NCBI GenBank assembly: GCA_046341775.1
Contig: JBKDQQ010000037.1
Span: 1 to 47,079 of the forward strand
Direction: 5' to 3'
Length of the DNA: 47,079 bases
From: SXXH01 sp041165735
GTDB taxonomy: Bacteria; Planctomycetota; UBA1135; GCA-002686595
Positions 40,864 through 47,079 of this stretch are shown here, in pieces. Numbering within the stretch: the first letter of the stretch is position 1; each line of letters begins with the position of its first letter. The position numbers and the translations under genes are program-made. Below the pieces are notes generated by a model that saw only the letters and a program-made list of their open reading frames with translations, was not told the origin of the DNA and ran no database searches.

Positions 40864-41675
40864 TGCTCGTCCTGTCCGGCCTGAGGAAGACCTTCCACGC
40901 GGGCACGCCCAACGAGGTGCGCGCGCTCGACGGAGTCTCGCTGCGGCTTTCCGACGGCGAATTCGCCACCGTCATCGGCACGAACGGCTCGGGCAAGTCG
41001 ACGCTCCTGAACGCGGTCGCCGGCACCTTCCGGTGCGACGAAGGCCGCATCGAGCTCGACGGGGCCGAGATGGGGCGTTGGCCCGAGCACCGGCGCGCGG
41101 CGCTGGTGGGTCGCGTGTTCCAGAACCCGCTCGGGGGCACGGCGCCGCAGATGTCGATCGCGGAGAACATGGCGCTGGCCGCGCGTCGCGGGTTGTCGCG
41201 CGGGTTGGTGCCGGCCTTGACGAAGACGCTGCGCGCCGAGATCGCCGAGCGCGTCGCCACATTGCGCATGAACCTCGAGTCGCGCCTCGAGACACCCATC
41301 GGGACCTTGTCGGGCGGCCAGCGCCAGGCGCTCACCTTGCTCATGGCCACTTGGCTGAGGCCGCGCCTGCTCCTACTGGACGAGCACACGGCCGCGCTCG
41401 ATCCCAAGAGCGCCGACCAGATCGTGCGCATCACGGCGGAGATCGTGGCGCGCGACCGGCTGACCACCTTGATGGTCACGCATTCGATGCAGCAGGCCTC
41501 GCAGCTCGGGACGCGCATCCTGATGATGCATCGTGGCCGACTGGCGCACGACCTGTCCGGCGAGGAGCGCGCGCGCACGCGCCCCGACGACTTGCTGGCG
41601 CGCTTCGACGCGCTGCGGCGCAGGGACCAGATGGACGAGGGCGTGGCCGCGATGCTGCGCAGGCAACATGTCTGA
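40863..41675 (+). CDS. ABC transporter ATP-binding protein (TrpZ-like)
   Basis: A 270-residue ATPase. Walker A is GTNGSGKST (about residues 39-47), the Q-loop is VFQNPLGG, the signature is LSGGQRQALTL (about 144-154), Walker B is LLLLDEHTAALDP, and the H-loop is VTHSMQQ. DEHTAALDPKSA is typical of the subfamily paired with ABC_sub_bind binding proteins. It powers the permease encoded just upstream. It ends inside the start of the histidine kinase gene (8-base overlap), tying transporter expression to the sensor. Confidence 0.9.
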   Translation: MLVLSGLRKTFHAGTPNEVRALDGVSLRLSDGEFATVIGTNGSGKSTLLNAVAGTFRCDEGRIELDGAEMGRWPEHRRAALVGRVFQNPLGGTAPQMSIAENMALAARRGLSRGLVPALTKTLRAEIAERVATLRMNLESRLETPIGTLSGGQRQALTLLMATWLRPRLLLLDEHTAALDPKSADQIVRITAEIVARDRLTTLMVTHSMQQASQLGTRILMMHRGRLAHDLSGEERARTRPDDLLARFDALRRRDQMDEGVAAMLRRQHV

Positions 41676-44280
41676 ACGAAGCGGCGATTCGGGCGGCGTG
41701 CGCCGCAAGGTGGTGGCGTGGTTCGTGCTGGTGGCGGTTCTGGTGTCCGCCGCCGCGGCCTTCGGTTGGTGGCGCATGCACGACGAGATCCGCGTGCGCG
41801 CCGAAGCCGGCGCCTCGCGCGCCGTCGAACTGGTGCGGGCCCAGTTGGCCTCCGCCGAAGGCGTCCACGGCAAGCTGGCCCACGCCGCCGTCGGGTACCT
41901 GCGGTCGCAAGCAGCGGCATCCGGGCCGGCCGCGCTGGGACAGGAGGTCGAGGTCGCGGGCAGGCGCGTGCGCGAACTGCGCTTCGGGGCCGTGCGCGCC
42001 GGCGACTCGCACGCGCTCGTCGACGCCACCGTGGAGTTGTTCGGGGGCACGGCCACCTTGTTCGCCAGGTCCGGCGCGGACTTCGTGCGTGTCAGCACCA
42101 ACGTCAAGCGCGAAGACGGCAGCCGCGCCATCGGCACGCTCCTCGATCCCGCGGGCAAGGCCTACGCGGCCGTCGGCGAGGGTCGCGAGTTCACCGGACT
42201 GGTCGACATCCTCGGGCGATCCTACTACACGCACTACGCGCCGATCTTCGACGAGTCGCAGGCCGTGGTCGGCGCCTACTACGCGGGCTTCGCCGTCGAA
42301 TCGCTGGCGGAGGTCGAACGCTACGTGCGCAGCGTGCGCATCGTCGACCGCGGCTTCGCCGTGGTGTTCGGCCCGCACGACGAGATCCTCTACGCGTCCG
42401 ACAGCCTCGATCCGGCCCTGCGCGCGCGCATGGGCGAGGTGCTGGCCCGCCTGGAGGCGGCGGGCGGGCGACGCGTCGAGTTCGAAGGTCACGAGTTCAC
42501 GCTCGACGTGTACGAACCGTGGCAGTTCCACATCGTCGCCAGCAGGTACAAGCCCGACCTGGTCCGACGCACCTTCGTCCTGGTGCGCGAGTCGCTGGGC
42601 CTGATGCTGGTCGTGATCGTGATCGTGATGGCCGTGTCGTGGGCACTCGCCGGCCGCCTGACGAACGCCCTCGAGCAGGCGCGTCGCAGCCGCGAGGAGG
42701 CCGAGGAGGCGCGTGCGCGCGCGGAGGAGGCGCGCATCGCGGCCGAGGAGGCGCGCGTGGCCGCGGAACAGGCCAGCCGCACCAAGAGCGCCTTCCTCGC
42801 CAACATGAGCCACGAGCTGCGCACGCCGATGAACGCGATCATCGGCTACAGCGAGATGCTGATGGAGGAGGTCGAGGAGATGGAGCCCGACGAGGCGCGG
42901 GCGGACCTCGGCAAGATCCACGCGGCGGGCAAGCACCTCCTGTCGCTGATCAACGACGTGCTCGACTTGTCGAAGATCGAGGCGGGCAAGATGACCTTGC
43001 ACCTCGAGGACTTCGAGGTGGCGACCCTGGTCAAGGAGGTCGTGGGCACGATCCAGCCGCTGGTGGCGAAGAACGGCAACCAACTCTCGGTCTCCGTCGC
43101 CCCTGGCTGCGGGACGATGCGCGCGGACTTGACCAAGACGCGCCAGACCTTGTTGAACCTGCTGTCGAACGCCAGCAAGTTCACCGACAAGGGGCTGGTC
43201 GAGCTGGCCGTCTCCTCCGACGAGCGCCTCGTGCGCTTCGAGGTGCGCGACACGGGCATCGGCATGACGCCCGATCAGCTTGGGCGGTTGTTCGAAGCCT
43301 TCGTGCAGGCCGATTCGTCCACGACGCGCAAGTACGGAGGCACGGGCCTGGGCCTCGCCATCAGCCGGCGCTTCTGCCGCATGATGGGCGGCGACGTCCT
43401 GGTGCGCAGCGAGCCCGGCAAGGGCAGCGTCTTCACGGTGGAGCTGCCGCGCGTCGTGGAGGCGGTGGCCGAGGCGGAGTCGCCCGGGCGCGGCGAGCCT
43501 TCCGCCTCCAGCGCGGATGCGTCCGGAGGCGCGGCGCAAGTGGCTGGACGCGCGCGCATCCTCGTGGTCGACGACGACCTGAACGCGCGCGAGCTGGTGC
43601 AACGCAACCTGTCGCGCGAAGGCTTCGAGGTGCGCGCCGCGAGCAACGGCGCGGCGGGGATCGAGCTGGCGCGCGCCTGGAGGCCGGACGTGATCCTCCT
43701 CGACGTGATGATGCCCGGGCGCGACGGGTGGGCGGTGCTGGCCGAGCTGAAGGCCGATCCGGCTCTGTCGTCCGTCCCCGTGATCATGTCGACCATGCTG
43801 GAGAACCGCGAGTTGAGCTTCGCCATGGGCGCGGCGGACTACATGCGCAAGCCGATCGACTGGGAGCGCCTCGAAGCGATGCTGCGACGCCACGCTCCGG
43901 AGGGCGCGCGACCCGTGCTGGTCGTCGAGGACGACGATTCGAGCCGCGAGATGCTGGTGCGCATGGTCGAGAAGGCCGGGTTGCGGGCGCGCGCCGCCAA
44001 GGACGGCAAGGAAGCGTTGGAGATCGTGGCGGTCGAGCGGCCGCAGCTCGTGCTGCTCGATCTGATGATGCCCAACGTCGACGGGTTCGACTTCGTGGAA
44101 CGACTGCGCGCCAACGAGCTGGGAGCGGACATCCCGGTGCTCGTCGTGACGGCCAAGTCCCCGACCAGCGAGGACCTCGAGCGCTTGAACGGCAAGGTGG
44201 AGGAGATCCTCAGGAAGGGTTCCTTCCGGCAGGACGAGCTGGTGGCGCGCATCCGGGCGCTGGTCGGCGCCGACGAGTAG
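41668..44280 (+). CDS. Hybrid histidine kinase with Cache sensor and two receiver domains
   Basis: An 870-residue membrane sensor. TM helices lie at about 15-35 and 307-330. Between them is an extracytoplasmic Cache-type sensor with RSYYTHYAPIFDESQAVVGA (about 188-207). A coiled segment rich in Glu/Ala/Arg leads to HisKA, with phospho-acceptor His382 in MSHELRTPMNA. HATPase_c follows (NASKFTDKG, DTGIGM and GGTGLGLAIS). Two receivers come next: the first with phospho-acceptor Asp679 (LLDVMMPGRDG), the second with Asp798 (LLDLMMPNVDG). It likely senses a ligand handled by the transporter and passes phosphate to the CheY-like protein or the PP2C protein. The second receiver ends without an output domain. 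Confidence 0.9.
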   Translation: MSERSGDSGGVRRKVVAWFVLVAVLVSAAAAFGWWRMHDEIRVRAEAGASRAVELVRAQLASAEGVHGKLAHAAVGYLRSQAAASGPAALGQEVEVAGRRVRELRFGAVRAGDSHALVDATVELFGGTATLFARSGADFVRVSTNVKREDGSRAIGTLLDPAGKAYAAVGEGREFTGLVDILGRSYYTHYAPIFDESQAVVGAYYAGFAVESLAEVERYVRSVRIVDRGFAVVFGPHDEILYASDSLDPALRARMGEVLARLEAAGGRRVEFEGHEFTLDVYEPWQFHIVASRYKPDLVRRTFVLVRESLGLMLVVIVIVMAVSWALAGRLTNALEQARRSREEAEEARARAEEARIAAEEARVAAEQASRTKSAFLANMSHELRTPMNAIIGYSEMLMEEVEEMEPDEARADLGKIHAAGKHLLSLINDVLDLSKIEAGKMTLHLEDFEVATLVKEVVGTIQPLVAKNGNQLSVSVAPGCGTMRADLTKTRQTLLNLLSNASKFTDKGLVELAVSSDERLVRFEVRDTGIGMTPDQLGRLFEAFVQADSSTTRKYGGTGLGLAISRRFCRMMGGDVLVRSEPGKGSVFTVELPRVVEAVAEAESPGRGEPSASSADASGGAAQVAGRARILVVDDDLNARELVQRNLSREGFEVRAASNGAAGIELARAWRPDVILLDVMMPGRDGWAVLAELKADPALSSVPVIMSTMLENRELSFAMGAADYMRKPIDWERLEAMLRRHAPEGARPVLVVEDDDSSREMLVRMVEKAGLRARAAKDGKEALEIVAVERPQLVLLDLMMPNVDGFDFVERLRANELGADIPVLVVTAKSPTSEDLERLNGKVEEILRKGSFRQDELVARIRALVGADE

Positions 44281-44292
44281 CATGGAGGCCCC

Positions 44293-44688
44293 ATGGCGAA
44301 GATCCTGCTGGTCGAGGACAACGAGATGAACCGCGACATGCTGTCGCGCAGGCTGCTGCGTCGCGGCTTCGAGGTCGTCATGGCCGTCGACGGCGCGCAA
44401 GGCGTCGACATGGCGGCGAGCGAGTCGCCCGTCGTCGTCCTGATGGACATGGACCTGCCGGTGATCGACGGATGGGAGGCGACGCGGCGCATCAAGCGCG
44501 AGCCGCACGGCGCGCGCATGGCCGTCATCGGCCTGACGGCGCACGCCATGTCCGGCGACCGCGAGAAGTGCCTCGAGGCCGGCTGCGACGACTACGACAC
44601 GAAGCCCGTCGACTTCGCCCGCCTCACCGACAAGATCGCGCAGCAACTCGCGCGCCTCGGCGTGCCCGCGCCGCAAGGCAAGGCCTGA
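44293..44688 (+). CDS. CheY-like single-domain response regulator
   Basis: A 131-residue receiver: LLVEDNEMNRDMLSRRL at the start, phospho-acceptor Asp52 in VLMDMDLPVIDGWEA, Thr in IGLTAHAM, and Lys in DYDTKPVDF. There is no DNA-binding output. It probably shuttles phosphate between the hybrid kinase upstream and the HisKA-REC-PP2C protein downstream. A GGAGG lies about 7 bases before the ATG. Confidence 0.9.
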   Translation: MAKILLVEDNEMNRDMLSRRLLRRGFEVVMAVDGAQGVDMAASESPVVVLMDMDLPVIDGWEATRRIKREPHGARMAVIGLTAHAMSGDREKCLEAGCDDYDTKPVDFARLTDKIAQQLARLGVPAPQGKA

Positions 44689-44690
44689 AC

Positions 44691-46139
44691 ATGGCGACGC
44701 CGCACGACGATCCGCTGGCGAAGCTGCGCCACGACCTGCGCACGCCACTCAACCAGATCATCGGGTACGGCGAGATGCTGTTGGAGGACGCGCGCGACGA
44801 GGCGCTGCGCGGCGATCTGCAACGCATCCTCGGCGCGGCCGGCCACCTGCTCGAACAGGTCAACACGCGCCTCGTCGCGGGCGGAGTCGCGGACCAGGCG
44901 TTCCACTCGGCCGGCAAGGCCGAGTCGGCGCTGGCGCTCGCGGACGACGAACCGGCGTCGCCTGCGCGTTTCGGCGGAGCCCGACTGCTCGTCGTCGACG
45001 ACAAGGAGTCCAACCGCGACCTGCTCGCGCGGCGATTGATGAAGGACGGCTACGCGGTGGATACCGCCGTCGACGGCGTCGACGCGCTCGAGAAGCTCGA
45101 GTCGACCGAGTACGACCTGGTGCTGCTCGACATCATGATGCCGCGCCTCGATGGCCACGGCGTGCTGCTGGAGCTCAAGTCGAGCGAGCGGCTGCGCCAC
45201 ACTCCGGTGATCATGGTCTCGGCGCTCGACGAATTGTCGAGCGTCGTGCGCTGCATCGCGGCGGGGGCCGAGGACTACCTGCCGAAGCCGTTCAACCCGA
45301 CCTTGCTGCGCGCGCGTGTCGGCGCGTGCCTCGAGAAGAAGGCCCTGCGCGACCAGGAGCGGCGCACCTACGCCGCGTTGGTCGAGAGCCAAGCCGCCCT
45401 CGCGGCCGAGTTGCGCGAAGCGGCGGTCTACGTCGAGTCGCTGCTGCCGCCCCGCGCCAGCGATGGACGCGTGGCCATCGACTGGATCTACAAGCCTTCG
45501 ACCTCGCTCGGCGGCGACGCCTTCGGCTACCACTGGCTCGACGAGCGCCACCTGGCGGTGTACCTGCTCGACGTGTGCGGACACGGCGTGGGAGCGGCCT
45601 TGTTGTCGACGTCGGCGATGAACGTCATCCGCTCGCAGACGCTGCCGGACACCGACTTCCACGCGCCAGGCTCTGTCCTCGCCGCGTTGAACCGCGCCTT
45701 CCAGATGGAGTCGCAGAACGAGATGTACTTCACGATCTGGTACGGCGTGTACGACGCCGTGGATCGAGCGATCCGCTACGCCTCGGGTGGACACCACGCG
45801 GCGCTGCTGCTGCTCGCGGACGGTTCGCAGCGGCTGCTGGAGGCCCAAGGCCCGATCATCGGGCTCCTGCCGGAGACTTCGTACCACGCCGAATCGAGCG
45901 CCGTGCCCGCAGGCGCCAAGCTGCACATCTTCAGCGACGGCGTCTACGAGGTGCGCCTGCAGGACGGACATGTGATGGATTACGACCAGTTCGCCGGGGT
46001 GGTGGCGGGCGTCGCGGGCCGTGGTGGCCGTCCAGGGGACATCCACATGGCGATGCAGCGGGTGCAAGGACGCGAGGAGTTCGAAGACGACTTCTCCTTG
46101 TTGCAGTTGTCGTTCGGCGCATCGGACGCGCAGTCCTGA
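44691..46139 (+). CDS. HisKA-REC-PP2C (SpoIIE/RsbU-like) phosphatase
   Basis: A 482-residue protein. Residues 8-65 look like a HisKA dimerisation domain (His14 in LRHDLRTPLNQIIGYGEML) without any ATPase domain. Residues 95-215 are a receiver: VVDDKESNRDLL, Asp147 in LLDIMMPRLDG, and Lys in YLPKPFNP. Residues 260-480 are a PP2C phosphatase of the SpoIIE type, with metal-binding Asp residues in SLGGDAFGY, LLDVCGHGVGA, FSDGVYE and EDDFSLL. It would dephosphorylate STAS proteins when its receiver is phosphorylated, joining two-component input to the partner switch. It is the last gene of the operon, two bases after the receiver gene. Confidence 0.85.
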   Translation: MATPHDDPLAKLRHDLRTPLNQIIGYGEMLLEDARDEALRGDLQRILGAAGHLLEQVNTRLVAGGVADQAFHSAGKAESALALADDEPASPARFGGARLLVVDDKESNRDLLARRLMKDGYAVDTAVDGVDALEKLESTEYDLVLLDIMMPRLDGHGVLLELKSSERLRHTPVIMVSALDELSSVVRCIAAGAEDYLPKPFNPTLLRARVGACLEKKALRDQERRTYAALVESQAALAAELREAAVYVESLLPPRASDGRVAIDWIYKPSTSLGGDAFGYHWLDERHLAVYLLDVCGHGVGAALLSTSAMNVIRSQTLPDTDFHAPGSVLAALNRAFQMESQNEMYFTIWYGVYDAVDRAIRYASGGHHAALLLLADGSQRLLEAQGPIIGLLPETSYHAESSAVPAGAKLHIFSDGVYEVRLQDGHVMDYDQFAGVVAGVAGRGGRPGDIHMAMQRVQGREEFEDDFSLLQLSFGASDAQS

Positions 46140-46606
46140 CCCTCGGGCGCCGCTTCGGCTCGACTTGGTTCCACGCGGTTCGGCTCGGCCCGGCTCGACG
46201 AGGCTCGACGAGGCTCGGCTCGAGGCGGCACGGCGCGCCTCCAAACGACTCGGAGCGATTCGGCACGAGCGCGGCCGACGGAAGAGCCGACGCCCGACGT
46301 GCCCCGCAGGGAGTGGCCATGCCGACCTTGGTTGATGGGCGCGTCATTCCTGAAGCGCGTTGGACCGTCCAGTGCCCGGCGATCGGACAAGGACGGGGCG
46401 ACGCGCGGGGCGCCCTGACGGCGGGAGTGTCCCTCCCTGCGGCTGGTTCCAACCCTCGGCCGACCCCGTGGGAGCCCGGATGGCGGGAATCGCGCATTTC
46501 GCTGAACATGAAGGCGGTTCCGCGGCACTTGGGACCTCGGGACGGTCGCGCGTCCCACACCCTCGCCGCCCCCCCACACTCCTGACCGCCAAGGAACTTG
46601 CGAACC
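46140..46606. other. Intergenic region with repeats and a distant inverted repeat
   Basis: No gene is seen in these 467 bases. They hold a short tandem repeat of GGCTCGACGA (46192-46223) and a spread-out inverted repeat, CCGCAGGGAG at 46304-46313 and CTCCCTGCGG at 46433-46442. This is probably the leader and promoter region of the secreted protein that follows, and the end of the long operon. I found no clear terminator. Confidence 0.5.
46192..46223. repeat. Short tandem repeat, unit GGCTCGACGA
   Basis: Two perfect 10-base units (46192-46201, 46202-46211), then two shorter GGCTCG units. Related CGGCTCG steps occur from 46157 on. Possibly slippage-prone. Confidence 0.5.
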
Positions 46607-47079
46607 ATGAAGCTCCAGCTCGCGTCGTCCTTCCTCCTCTCGTGCGGCTTGTCCGCCCTCGCATGCGCCCAAGGCAGCGGCGAGGCCATCTTCGTCGGCA
46701 CCTCGGTTTCGGGATCCCTCGACCCGTACTACCTGCTCGACCCCACGACCGGAGCAGTGCTCGCCACGGGCGGCAACACCGGCAGCAACAACGTCACCGG
46801 CGCGGCCTACACGCGCGGTGGGCGCGAGCTGGTGCTGTCGAGCAGCCTCGGAAACCACATCACGAAGGCCGACGCGTTGGCGACGGTCCCGACGCCGAGC
46901 GTGCTGACGCCCTTCCCCGCCGCGACCTACGGGGTCGCCGAGGATGCCTTGCGCGGGCGTTTGTGGACCTTGGTGCAAGTCTCCAGCGGCACCGAGCTGT
47001 GCGTCATCGACTACAACCCCTCGAGCCCCGCGTACGGAGTGGTCGTCGGCTCGGCGGCCGGCATCAGCGCTTCGGTCGG
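46607..47079 (+). CDS. Secreted protein, N-terminal part (cut by the window edge)
   Basis: At least 157 residues. The start MKLQLASSFLLSCGLSALAC is a signal peptide; the Cys at 20 could be a lipobox (LSALAC) or the cleavage region may be at ACAQG. The mature part looks like repeats of a beta-propeller: GEAIFVGTSVSGSLDPYYLL, followed by DPTTGAVLATGG, VTGAAYTRGGRELVLSSSLG and YGVAEDALRGRLWTLVQVS. Such proteins are abundant in some Planctomycetota secretomes. An AAGGAA lies 11 bases before the ATG. The family and function cannot be given from this part. Confidence 0.65.
   Translation, partial: MKLQLASSFLLSCGLSALACAQGSGEAIFVGTSVSGSLDPYYLLDPTTGAVLATGGNTGSNNVTGAAYTRGGRELVLSSSLGNHITKADALATVPTPSVLTPFPAATYGVAEDALRGRLWTLVQVSSGTELCVIDYNPSSPAYGVVVGSAAGISASV

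Noticed and set aside
41476..44748. 1090-codon minus-strand reading across the histidine kinase
   Set aside because: Shadow of a gene with complete HisKA, HATPase and receiver motifs.
1..47079. CRISPR arrays, insertion sequences, rRNA genes and prophage genes
   Set aside because: No regularly spaced direct repeats, transposase, integrase or phage structural genes, and no rRNA-like sequence were seen.

Overview
The window is uniformly very GC-rich DNA, densely packed with genes on both strands. It most likely comes from a member of the Planctomycetota. The evidence is a cytochrome-like PSD1/DUF1549/DUF1553 protein paired with a Tat-exported DUF1501 protein, a membrane Ser/Thr kinase with a DWG motif and a sulfatase-modifying-factor-like C-terminus, a thrombospondin-type-3 calcium-binding surface protein, and many small lipoproteins. 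This assignment is inferred from gene content, not from a marker gene. Starts are often GTG, and genes in the same operon are commonly fused by GTGA or ATGA stop/start overlaps.

Layout. 1-4 kb: tail of a CutC-like gene, a small membrane protein (minus), then a plus-strand run of MltA lytic transglycosylase, MOSC protein, methyltransferase and an exonuclease/endonuclease/phosphatase lipoprotein. 4-11 kb: a minus-strand pair of a lipoprotein and a giant AsmA/DUF748-type protein, then a small membrane protein preceded by a strongly folded leader or small RNA with an intrinsic terminator. 11.4-17.2 kb: a lipoprotein methyltransferase, a small acidic protein, a TPR lipoprotein (minus), then HAD hydrolase, MoxR ATPase, nitrilase and NadE. 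17.2-21 kb (minus): LemA, a partner membrane protein and the Ser/Thr kinase. 21-27.6 kb (plus): PSD1/DUF1553, DUF1501, a lipoprotein with a YHS-like metal site, and an ECF-type sigma factor. 27.7-32 kb (minus): a small coiled protein, a complete sigma/anti-sigma/RseB-like stress module with an apparent self-recognised ECF promoter, and the calcium-binding surface protein. 32.1-33.6 kb: tRNA-Arg(CCG), an orphan Vsr endonuclease and an SDR oxidoreductase.

33.6-46.1 kb is the most unusual part. It is a single co-directional operon of ten genes joining an ABC importer of the ABC_sub_bind/TrpXYZ type to a complete partner-switching cassette (STAS-RsbW-like kinase fusion, two more STAS proteins, a PP2C phosphatase) and a two-component relay (Cache-domain hybrid histidine kinase, CheY-like regulator, and a HisKA-REC-PP2C protein). 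The importer has one single-domain binding protein, one binding protein with three tandem domains, a permease and an ATPase. I read it as a nutrient- or ligand-sensing transporter wired to a phosphorylation switch, with no sigma factor inside the operon.

A second unexpected signal is a dispersed 17-bp motif, TGTCAAR-N5-YKGAC. Six exact copies and one single-mismatch copy lie inside coding regions, some of them imposing unusually AT-rich codons. The window ends in a secreted protein cut by the boundary.
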